9,372 nt of DNA from Campylobacteraceae bacterium (GTDB lineage Bacteria > Campylobacterota > Campylobacteria > Campylobacterales > Sulfurovaceae), in contig JALVEV010000189.1 of assembly GCA_027030605.1 (NCBI GenBank), positions 1 to 9,372 of the forward strand. The letters run 5' to 3'. Below the pieces are notes generated by a model that was given only the letters and a program-made list of their open reading frames with translations, was not told the origin of the DNA and made no database searches. The position numbers were made by a program, and so were the translations under genes. This document shows positions 1 through 5,759 of this stretch, one piece after another. The first letter of the stretch is position 1; the number at the start of each line of letters is the position of its first letter.

Positions 1-840
1 CTTCAAGAGAGTAGACGACTTACAAAAGAGTTGGAGCTAACTACACAAATGAACTACATAGAGTGTATGTCTCTTCAGATGGATGATTGCAATGAGTACA
101 AAGATGCCAAACCAGACCTAACCCCTATCTATAAACAGATAGCCTACGCCTTAGCTTTGGTATTGGTTCTATTTATTCCCATCTCACTATTTCTCTCCTT
201 TTTTGCACTTAAGCCTGTAAGACAAGCCTCTACCATGATAGACAACTTTATTGCTAATATTGTCCATGATATCAATACCCCCATCTCTGTCATTATGCTC
301 AATACAAAATCGTTACTCAAACGTGCTAAAGAGGAGTCTAAAAAGTTAACACGTATTCTCTCTTCGGCTAAACAATTAAGTGACATGCAACATGACCTCT
401 TAGCCTTAGCTGATGAGAAAAGTGAGATAGCAAAAGAGAGGCTAGATCTAAAAGAGGTCTGTGAAGAGATTGTAGAGGGCTTTAGACTACAATACACCTC
501 TCAAGCTTTTGAGGTCTCTGTCGAGCATCAGATGGTTACGGTAAACCCTGTCGATATACGCCGAATTATTCAAAATCTACTCTCTAATGCTGTTAAGTAT
601 AATAGAGATGAAAACCCCATTAAAATCTATACAAAAAATCAAAATCTTATTATAGAAGACCAAGGGAAAGGGATGACTCACCCTGAAAAGGTCTTTGAAA
701 AAAATTATCGTGAAGATTATACCATTCAAGGGAATGGGTTAGGATTAGCCTCAGTACTCGCTATGTTAAAACGTAACAATATTGATATTGATGTTACTAG
801 TAAACTAAATATAGGAACTAAAGTAGTATTGAAATTTTAA
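1..840 (+). CDS. Sensor histidine kinase, 5'-truncated by window edge
   Basis: Membrane-bound two-component sensor kinase: autophosphorylates a histidine and passes the phosphate to a response regulator, which is not in this window. The frame is open from base 1, so the gene starts upstream; a TTG at 31 is in frame but is unlikely to be the start. Numbering from the first visible residue: a short, probably periplasmic end of the sensor region with two cysteines (22 and 30), a transmembrane helix at about 47-70, then the HisKA H-box (NIVHDINTP, His89, codon 265-267). The ATPase domain follows, with an N-box (QNLLSNAVKYN), G1 (EDQGKGM, near 220) and G2 (GNGLGLA, near 245). All catalytic boxes are intact, and the protein ends soon after G2 as is usual. 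There is no recognisable HAMP domain; only about 15 residues separate the helix from the H-box region. It converges on the nuclease gene with a 12-bp gap and no obvious terminator. Family assignment is secure; the signal is unknown. Confidence 0.93.
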   Translation, partial: LQESRRLTKELELTTQMNYIECMSLQMDDCNEYKDAKPDLTPIYKQIAYALALVLVLFIPISLFLSFFALKPVRQASTMIDNFIANIVHDINTPISVIMLNTKSLLKRAKEESKKLTRILSSAKQLSDMQHDLLALADEKSEIAKERLDLKEVCEEIVEGFRLQYTSQAFEVSVEHQMVTVNPVDIRRIIQNLLSNAVKYNRDENPIKIYTKNQNLIIEDQGKGMTHPEKVFEKNYREDYTIQGNGLGLASVLAMLKRNNIDIDVTSKLNIGTKVVLKF

Positions 841-852
841 CTCTACTAAAAA

Positions 853-1770
853 CTATTCTAAGATTAAACTATTGCAGTCTACTCTATGAGTTTGTAAAGT
901 ATCATTACTATCACTACTTGAGGTAAAATTATCATAATAGTAGCACTGCCTAAACTCTTCATTCTCATTATAGAGTATTTTCCAAAAAGCTTTAGCGACA
1001 GCCATTTGATTTTCACCAATATGGTTAGGATTACTCTCAAAAACTACCCCATTAATGACACTTAACTCTCCCAATGAAACAGCAACTAAACGCTCTTGAT
1101 ACTCTGCTTTTATCCATAAGTAACGATTAACATAGGGGTCTTGGGGAATAATATTTGCCATGCTATAGATAATATTTAAATCCTCTTCATTATAGTCAAA
1201 ATCAGCATCAGGTGCTAAATGCCCCCTATCATAGCCACTATTGGTATAGTCACTATAGAGTACTCTATACTCCTCTGGAATCTCTGGTTCAGCATAAAAT
1301 GATGGTCTCTCATCTAAATTAACCTCATTAATCAACGTTCCATCAAGAGTATAGGCTACATACTTTGCCGATTTATAACCATAATCATAGCAGATAGAGA
1401 GTAGACTCCCCGTAGAGAACTCTTTCTCTATAACTTGGTCACAATTGACATCATTAATAAAGTTGTTAAGCTCTATAGATTTATTAACTTCTGTAGACTC
1501 ACTGACTATAATAGGTTCTCTTCTCTCTGTAGATTCGTTAGTTTCTACAGATGCACCTCTATCAACTACTTCATCGGGTTCATTAACTTCTATAGATGTA
1601 TTTCTCTCAATAGATTGAAGAGGTTCATCGGTGTTTCTATCTTCAACAACTGTTATGGCTGTAGTATTCTTTTCAACTGTTGAACGCACTTCTATTTTTT
1701 TAGTTTCAACGCCACCACAACCTGAAAAATATAACAACAATGACAAAAGTAGAGTAATTTTAAAATTCAT
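853..1770 (-). CDS. DNA/RNA non-specific endonuclease, DRGH family, probable lipoprotein
   Basis: Probable exported sugar-non-specific nuclease of the Serratia NucA/EndoG superfamily, cleaving DNA and RNA with a single divalent metal. The 305 residues begin with a hydrophobic signal and a lipobox-like YFSGC (Cys18), suggesting membrane anchoring outside the cytoplasm. Residues about 25-105 are an acidic, Ser/Thr/Glu/Asn-rich linker of degenerate repeats. The catalytic domain (about 115-305) carries the DRGH motif at 181-184, where His184 is the expected general base. It is followed by the NIIPQ...N...W...E block: Asn215 is the expected metal ligand and Glu223 lies nearby, as in Serratia nuclease. 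All key residues are present. Cysteines at 110, 127, 276 and 299 could form disulfides. The start is the only Met before the signal peptide; a weak GGA lies a few bases upstream. It lies 48 bp downstream of the TPR gene on the same strand, so co-transcription is possible. No immunity or inhibitor gene is adjacent. The role could be nutrient scavenging, biofilm DNA turnover or antagonism; the sequence does not decide. Confidence 0.93.
   Translation of the reverse strand: MNFKITLLLSLLLYFSGCGGVETKKIEVRSTVEKNTTAITVVEDRNTDEPLQSIERNTSIEVNEPDEVVDRGASVETNESTERREPIIVSESTEVNKSIELNNFINDVNCDQVIEKEFSTGSLLSICYDYGYKSAKYVAYTLDGTLINEVNLDERPSFYAEPEIPEEYRVLYSDYTNSGYDRGHLAPDADFDYNEEDLNIIYSMANIIPQDPYVNRYLWIKAEYQERLVAVSLGELSVINGVVFESNPNHIGENQMAVAKAFWKILYNENEEFRQCYYYDNFTSSSDSNDTLQTHRVDCNSLILE
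1465..1614 (-). repeat. Degenerate Ser/Thr-Glu-Val-Asn repeat linker inside the nuclease gene
   Basis: Residues about 53-102 of the nuclease repeat a loose 8-10-residue unit: SIERNTS, SIEVNEPDE, SVETNESTE, STEVNKSIE. At the DNA level the copies share short words around tctgtaga/tctataga separated by acidic codons. It looks like a flexible, acidic spacer between the lipidated N-terminus and the catalytic domain, grown by slippage or tandem duplication and since diverged. The repeat is imperfect and short, so length variation between strains is an inference. Confidence 0.6.
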
Positions 1771-1818
1771 TTTTTTCCATTAGTTTTTAGTACTATTTTA
1801 CTGAACTACTTGTAAACC

Positions 1819-3189
1819 TTACTTACACACTCCATTAGCTTTTGCAAATTCTGCACTTTTAATAGCCCACTCTAAATTCTCTTGTTTACAACTTCTCTCT
1901 TTATCACATTTAGCTTTATATTTATAAGCTGACTTAACAAACTTACAATCTCTATCATGCCATTGTGATGCTGTAATATAATACCAATCTTGTGCATCAC
2001 CATCATCAATTGCATCTGCTTTTATTAACTCTTCACTAGCTAAAGCATAATTTTTTTTCAAATAGTAGATATAACCTAAATATGTATGTGCTATATTACT
2101 GCTATTTCCATAAATAAGTGAGTCTGTATAGTCTTGAAAAGCCTTATTTTCTTTATTTGTTTCATAATATATTTTACCTCTTAATCTAAGTAGGTCTGGA
2201 GCTAATCTATCATATTTTAGTGCCTGATTTACATCTGTTAAAGCCTTATAATATTGCTTTAGTTTTAGATATACTTTAGCTCTAGAACCCAATATATAAC
2301 TATTTTGAGGAGAAAGCTTTAATGCTTTAGTATAATCATCTATAGCCTTTTGAAAATCTTTAAAATAAAAATAGTATGAATCTCCTCTACTTATGTAGTA
2401 TTTTTCATTATTAGGGTTTAACTTTATAGCTTCATTAAGATATTCAATCTGTCTATTTTTATCAAAAACTTTTTTTAGTCGTAATATATCTGCTTGAACA
2501 TACTGGTAATAACCCTTTTGTCTTTTTAATACTCTATTTTTCTCATATAATTTTGATGTATTTGCCATAAATTTTTTTAATTTTTTAAGAGAGCCTCCCC
2601 ATTTAGGTTGTAATGATGAAAGGTGGTTATAGCGTATATTAGAAGATAATGGATTCAGTAGTAAAGCTTTATCTAATATTTTTTTATATGCTTTATCATT
2701 GCCATTTGCCATATGGATATGTAGCATATAAGCAAAAGGTACTGTAAATTTTGGATTTTTATCTATAGCAAATTGAAGTTCATCTTTTGCTTTTCTAAAA
2801 TGTGCATACATTTTAGCTATTTGCTTTTGATTTGTTTTTGTTATAAAATCTGTTCCTCTTGATAAAAATGCTAAGTTAGTATGATATATACCCAATGCTG
2901 TATGAGCAAAAATAGAATTTGGCTTATTTTTCACCCAATCTTCTAACATATACTCTAACTTAGGACTACTATTTTCAAAACTTTTTAATGCTAAAAGTAA
3001 AGTTCTCTCTTTTGTTATATCATCAATATATTTATCTTGCAATATTTGTAGTTTTGAATCTAATTTTTCATACTGTTTCTCTTCAATAAGCTTAAGCCAA
3101 ATATCTTTATCTATACTCTTTAATACATCTGCATTTAGATATGTAAAAAGAAATAATATCCATATACTAAATTTAACAATAATTTTCAT
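1819..3189 (-). CDS. Secreted or periplasmic TPR-repeat protein
   Basis: The product is 456 residues if translation starts at the ATG at 3189. A further ATG 45 bases upstream (3234) is in frame, but 3189 is preferred because an AAGGAA Shine-Dalgarno lies 6 bases before it and the following residues (MKIIVKFSIWILFLFTYLNA) form a normal signal peptide; the upstream ATG has no ribosome site. The mature protein is helical. The second half contains at least three tetratricopeptide repeats, with typical patterns such as AIDDYTKALKLSP and ALTDVNQALKYD, followed by more degenerate units. The N-terminal part is probably also helical-repeat but is not recognisable as a named domain. The C-terminal about 45 residues hold four cysteines, suggesting disulfides in an exported protein. 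TPRs bind other proteins, so a scaffold or assembly role is plausible, but no partner can be named. It is followed 48 bp later by the nuclease gene on the same strand. Confidence 0.85.
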   Translation of the reverse strand: MKIIVKFSIWILFLFTYLNADVLKSIDKDIWLKLIEEKQYEKLDSKLQILQDKYIDDITKERTLLLALKSFENSSPKLEYMLEDWVKNKPNSIFAHTALGIYHTNLAFLSRGTDFITKTNQKQIAKMYAHFRKAKDELQFAIDKNPKFTVPFAYMLHIHMANGNDKAYKKILDKALLLNPLSSNIRYNHLSSLQPKWGGSLKKLKKFMANTSKLYEKNRVLKRQKGYYQYVQADILRLKKVFDKNRQIEYLNEAIKLNPNNEKYYISRGDSYYFYFKDFQKAIDDYTKALKLSPQNSYILGSRAKVYLKLKQYYKALTDVNQALKYDRLAPDLLRLRGKIYYETNKENKAFQDYTDSLIYGNSSNIAHTYLGYIYYLKKNYALASEELIKADAIDDGDAQDWYYITASQWHDRDCKFVKSAYKYKAKCDKERSCKQENLEWAIKSAEFAKANGVCK

Positions 3190-3195
3190 TCTAAA

Positions 3196-3201
3196 TTCCT
3201 T
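3196..3201 (-). promoter_or_regulatory. Shine-Dalgarno site deciding the TPR gene start
   Basis: AAGGAA on the minus strand sits 6 bases before the ATG at 3189. It coincides with the start that gives a clean signal peptide. The in-frame ATG at 3234 has only A/T sequence upstream. This supports shortening the gene by 15 codons. Confidence 0.7.
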
Positions 3202-3234
3202 AAATAGTTTTCTTAATATAATGGATTTTAGCAT

Positions 3235-3369
3235 AAAATATTAAAATTTATATTTAATATTGTTTTAATAATTTTCTTCATCTTTTTATACTCTATTTCT
3301 TAAAATTATGAAATAAAATTGAAAATATAAACCAATGCAAACCTCCTGTATCAATAAATATAATAAGAA
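3235..3369. other. AT-rich intergenic region upstream of the TPR gene
   Basis: This very AT-rich stretch lies between the TPR gene and the gene remnant. It should contain the TPR promoter on the minus strand: several TATAAA/TATAAT-like words occur, but none has a convincing -35 partner, so I do not assign a promoter. No RNA gene or strong hairpin was seen. Confidence 0.5.
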
Positions 3370-3531
3370 TTAGTAACATTCATCTTTATTTTCTTTACAA
3401 TATTCAAACAGTTCCTTTTGATAATAATAATATTTTTTAAACATTTTATTGTCATGTTGTTTTGCATAAAAAATCACTAAGTAAGATACTGCTGTTAGAT
3501 TATTCTCATCAGCTTCTTTCTTTAGGAAAAA
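3370..3531 (-). pseudogene. 3' remnant of an unidentified gene, cut by the transposase element
   Basis: A minus-strand frame running from the element edge to a TAA at 3370-3372 encodes about 54 residues with no start codon of its own near the edge; the only Met is deep inside. The last 50 begin KKEADENNLTAVSYL and end YCKENKDECY. The composition is coherent: amphipathic, Lys/Tyr/Glu rich, with two C-terminal cysteines, resembling the tail of a small helical-repeat protein. The coding look stops exactly at the element's left inverted repeat. I read it as the 3' end of a gene whose 5' part was lost or separated when the element arrived. It does not join in frame with the Rhs fragment on the other side if the element is excised at the repeat ends. 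The gene family is not recognised. Confidence 0.5.
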
Positions 3532-3539
3532 GGGGACAG
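3529..3539 (+). repeat. Left terminal inverted repeat of the RAYT unit
   Basis: AAAGGGGACAG, perfect inverted match to 4257-4267. It abuts the transposase stop codon (3541-3543) on one side and the gene remnant on the other. Confidence 0.8.
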
Positions 3540-3540
3540 G

Positions 3541-4206
3541 CTACTTAAAACCATGTAAACTAGGTCTTCCACGTTTTCTAAGAGTAGACAACATTCCATA
3601 TTTAGTAGCTGTGTCTATTTGCCATTGCTCTTGACCTAGTGGTGCTTGTCTGTTAACAGAATTGCGTATATTTTCCAACTCTCCCTCTCTCAAAGGTTGA
3701 TTTACATATTGTACCCATTCATCATAAAGTTCAACATAGGGTTCACTCAATAGTTCTCTATTTTTTTCTACTCTTTCATAAAGTGAGCCATATTTCCACT
3801 CTTCTGCTTTTTGGGTTAATTTTGCTCTATGGGCATTGGCTTCAATGTAACGTATTAATGTTAAATAATAACTCTCTTTTTCTACCATAAAACTTTTATA
3901 TCGTCCTTGCCATATATGTCCTGATGTTTTGTTTTTCTTATGATAATATCGTACATGCGAAGTCATAACCCATTGCATCAGTCTACTTAAACTTTTTTCT
4001 TCTTGGGGTACAAGCAACAGGTGAAAATGGTTTGGCATTAAACAATATGCGTGTATCTCTACTTTCTCTCTTTTTGTTCCAATTTCTAATAATTCTAAAA
4101 AATATTCATAATCATCTGCATCATCAAACACTTGCATCTTCATATTACCTCTATTTATAATATGATAGATTCCTCCTACTGTCTCGCCTCTTGCTATTCT
4201 TGGCAT
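3541..4206 (-). CDS. REP-associated tyrosine transposase (RAYT, Y1/HUH family)
   Basis: Single-strand-specific HUH endonuclease related to IS200/IS605 TnpA, of the group associated with REP palindromes. The 221 residues start MPRIARGETVGGIYHIINRG, the usual RAYT opening. The HUH motif is in LMPNHFHLLL (His60 and His62). The catalytic tyrosine is most likely Tyr120 in RYIEANAHRAKL, the family's YxExNxxRA block. A basic KRGRPS tail at 211-216 is also typical of RAYTs. Length and motifs are complete, so it may be functional. Upstream of the ATG there is only a purine-rich AAAAGAGAA, a weak ribosome site. It is bounded by an 11-bp inverted repeat and flanked by truncated genes. It could be a domesticated single copy or a recent arrival; copy number in the genome would tell. 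Confidence 0.93.
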   Translation of the reverse strand: MPRIARGETVGGIYHIINRGNMKMQVFDDADDYEYFLELLEIGTKREKVEIHAYCLMPNHFHLLLVPQEEKSLSRLMQWVMTSHVRYYHKKNKTSGHIWQGRYKSFMVEKESYYLTLIRYIEANAHRAKLTQKAEEWKYGSLYERVEKNRELLSEPYVELYDEWVQYVNQPLREGELENIRNSVNRQAPLGQEQWQIDTATKYGMLSTLRKRGRPSLHGFK

Positions 4207-4256
4207 GGGTTCTCTTTTCTTTTTGGAAATTTCATTTCTTCCATTATAGCTATATT

Positions 4257-4267
4257 CTGTCCCCTTT
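4257..4267 (-). repeat. Right terminal inverted repeat of the RAYT unit
   Basis: CTGTCCCCTTT on the plus strand, perfect inverted match to 3529-3539. Its outer edge supplies two bases of the TAA that ends the Rhs fragment, which shows that the fragment's stop is created by the element junction. Confidence 0.8.
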
Positions 4268-4709
4268 AATCTTTTGTGTAGTTGTTTACTACTGTTTTGC
4301 CACTTGGTCTTGTTATTTTAGTTAATCGTCTGTTTTTGTTGTAGGTATAGGTAGTTGTTTTGTTTAGTGGAGAGGTCAATGCTACTCTTTTGTCTACACC
4401 ATTAAATGCAAAGTTATAAATACTAGGTCTAGGGGTTGTAAACTTGGTCATATTTCCATTTTTGTCATAAACATAAGACTCTGTTGTTCCATTAGGGTGA
4501 GTTACACCTACTAATCTGTCCATAATATCATAAGTGAAGCTTGTTACTTCACCTTTGCTGTTTGTAATGGTGGCTACATCTCCTCTTGTTCCATAGGTGT
4601 AAGAGGTAGTTCTTGTTCCTGTTGTGCTACTTGTTCTTCTACCTTTGCTATCATAGATATAAGTTGTAGGGGTTAGAGTTCCTGAAGTTACTTTTGATGT
4701 TAAATTCAT
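4266..4709 (-). pseudogene. Rhs/YD-repeat protein fragment
   Basis: The 147 residues consist almost wholly of YD (Rhs) repeats: TYIYDSKGRR, SYTYGTRGDV, SFTYDIMDRL, SYVYDKNGNM and TYTYNKNRRL, spaced about 20-23 residues apart. In complete Rhs proteins such repeats form a large beta-shell that encapsulates a C-terminal toxin. Here both ends are missing: there is an in-frame TGA 24 bases before the first ATG and no ribosome site, while the 3' end runs straight into the transposase element, whose edge creates the stop. No Rhs core hyperconserved motif, toxin or immunity gene is present. I therefore call it a remnant of a larger rhs gene. The first residues (NLTSKV) match the normal interior of a YD repeat, which supports 5' truncation rather than a true start. 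Confidence 0.8.
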
Positions 4710-4746
4710 GATAGCATAAAAAGTAGAGATTCATGACACAGTACTT

Positions 4747-4802
4747 AATTTGCTTTATCTCTTGCTAATTTTAATGATAGACCCCTATAATTAAAGCAAA
4801 TT
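4747..4802. repeat. 11-bp perfect inverted repeat with 34-base spacer
   Basis: AATTTGCTTTA (4747-4757) and TAAAGCAAATT (4792-4802) are exact reverse complements. They lie in the gap between the Rhs fragment and the GspG-domain gene. On the minus strand the structure starts 8 bases after that gene's stop. It lacks a GC-rich stem and U tract, so it is not a standard terminator; it could be a decayed element end or a chance match in AT-rich DNA. Confidence 0.4.
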
Positions 4803-4809
4803 CATTATT

Positions 4810-5613
4810 CTATTTTTGACAATCAGGGAAAACAATATCTGCATTCTCTCCCTCTCCTCCATACTTACCATCCGCTCCAAAACTAATAATTTGAAATTTG
4901 TCTCCTTTATCAGTTTGATAGTGAATGTATATAAATGGATTTTTCCAAGGGTCTAAAGGAAGCTTGTCCATATATGCATTACTTGCATAATTTAAATATT
5001 TTTTAGGATTTGGATTGTTAATCAAAGCATTTAACCCTTCTTTTTGTAATGGATAAGTACCATTATCTAGTTTAAAAAGATCTAAACCATGTTTCATATC
5101 CATCATTAACCTATGTGAAATTCCTTGAGGAGTATACCGCTCTCGTCCATCATCTAGTGGATCATGGAGAGGGAAAAGTAGAAGAACAAGAAAATTAAAT
5201 ATTAAACCCTTAAAAATAACACTCAAAATATATGTTATCTTTCTAATAGATTTCACTTCTTGTGAAGATTCATGAAGCAAAAGTAAATAAGCAATCAATA
5301 AAAGAGTTATATAGAAAATATTTATCTTTACATTTATAGCTGAACCTATAATCAGTATAGGTAAAGATCCAAATAGGAGTACAATTATTAATATATTTAA
5401 TCCACTATTTTTACCTCATCTTATTATATTTACAAGCGAAAGTGTAAAAATTAATATAAATAAGCTTAATAAAATAATTTTATTTAAATTATAGTCAAAA
5501 AAATAACTAGATAATAAAAAAAATAATCCTATTGTAGACAATAGCACTAAAGAAAAATAACCTTTTCCCTCTAACCTACTGCTTAATCTCAATATATTTT
5601 TTACAATTTTCAT
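4810..5613 (-). pseudogene. Membrane protein with C-terminal GspG domain, interrupted by in-frame TGA
   Basis: Two open stretches on the minus strand, 5613-5416 (65 codons) and 5415-4810 (201 codons), are in the same frame and separated only by a TGA at 5416-5418. The upstream part has a good ribosome site (AAAGG, 9 bases before the ATG) and starts MKIVKNILRLSSRLEGKGYF, followed by two hydrophobic segments. Reading on after the TGA gives GKNSGLNILIIVLLFG, another helix, then YITLLLIAYLLLL and a further helix, then the soluble domain. The downstream part has no ATG before the soluble domain, and its only candidate TTG (5296-5298) lies inside a helix with no ribosome site, so it is not a separate gene. 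The soluble domain (about 5130-4828) matches the T2SS major pseudopilin C-terminal domain: DNGTYPLQKEGLNAL, LPLDPWKNPF and SFGADGKYGGEGENADI. It lacks a prepilin leader; the domain hangs from a polytopic anchor. Function unknown. The TGA may be a nonsense mutation, a sequencing error or, less likely, recoding. Confidence 0.7.
5416..5418 (-). other. In-frame TGA within the GspG-domain membrane protein gene
   Basis: The minus-strand codons around it read ATA AGA TGA GGT AAA. The frame is identical on both sides, and membrane-protein sequence continues immediately. One substitution from CGA, AGA or TGG would produce it. All the other coding frames ending in this window finish with TAA or TAG and contain no internal TGA, so genome-wide TGA reassignment is not supported. 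Confidence 0.85.
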
Positions 5614-5622
5614 TTCTTTTTA

Positions 5623-5627
5623 CCTTT
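5623..5627 (-). promoter_or_regulatory. Shine-Dalgarno site of the split GspG-domain gene
   Basis: AAAGG on the minus strand lies 9 bases before the ATG at 5613. It shows that the short 65-codon stretch is the true 5' end of a gene rather than an accidental frame. Confidence 0.6.
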
Positions 5628-5643
5628 GCAAGAGTGAAGATAA

Positions 5644-5664
5644 AAGCTCATAAATATTGAGCCT
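5644..5664 (-). terminator. Possible weak hairpin terminator after the Ig-repeat giant gene
   Basis: On the minus strand AGGCTCA, a 7-base loop and TGAGCTT form a 7-bp stem with one G-U pair, followed by a short T-rich run. It lies about 95 bases beyond the stop of the giant gene (5760) and about 30 bases before the next start (5613). It could terminate the first transcript or be a leader hairpin of the second; the U tract is poor. Confidence 0.35.
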
Positions 5665-5759
5665 AATATTTGAGTTCTCATCTAACTTTAAAGCCTTAAG
5701 TATTCACAATGTCAGAAGGTAACTATATTAATAGTATCTTTTTCAAGCTACATTTATTA

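Larger units (their letters stand above)
3529..4267 (-). mobile_element. RAYT transposase unit with 11-bp terminal inverted repeat
   Basis: AAAGGGGACAG at 3529-3539 and its exact reverse complement CTGTCCCCTTT at 4257-4267 bracket a single transposase gene; the total is about 739 bp. The left end also reads GTAGCCTGTCCCC on the minus strand, so a GTAG tetranucleotide, the kind of motif RAYT proteins recognise beside REP hairpins, overlaps the transposase stop codon. A 10-bp palindrome (TATAGCTATA, 4245-4254) lies just inside the right end. The Rhs fragment terminates within the right repeat, and the gene remnant begins at the left repeat. Classical IS200 elements lack terminal inverted repeats, so this is better seen as a transposase plus two facing half-sites than as a DDE-type IS. 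The exact edges, and any target-site effect, are inferred. Confidence 0.7.

Noticed and set aside
144..497. Open frame on the minus strand opposite the histidine kinase
   Set aside because: It lies wholly antisense to the HisKA region, has a Ser/Leu-rich composition typical of a reverse-frame shadow, and no ribosome site.
1465..1614. Short spaced repeats considered as a CRISPR array
   Set aside because: Units are contiguous, degenerate and coding, with no constant repeat/variable spacer pattern.
1435..1683. Plus-strand open frame opposite the nuclease linker
   Set aside because: Its repetitive Tyr/Phe/Asn/Cys composition is just the reverse reading of the Ser/Thr-Glu-Val-Asn repeats in the nuclease gene.
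3541..4709. Rhs toxin-immunity or transposase-linked defence system
   Set aside because: The Rhs piece has no toxin tip or core start, no immunity gene is adjacent, and the transposase unit is a self-contained block that truncates it.
5416..5418. Genome-wide reassignment of TGA or a selenoprotein
   Set aside because: No other coding frame here contains an internal TGA, and no convincing selenocysteine hairpin follows this one; simple mutation or sequence error is more likely.
5680..5709. TTGTGA/TTAGAT pair considered as the promoter of the split gene
   Set aside because: The -10 match is poor and the spacing is 18 bases; in DNA this AT-rich such pairs are common by chance.
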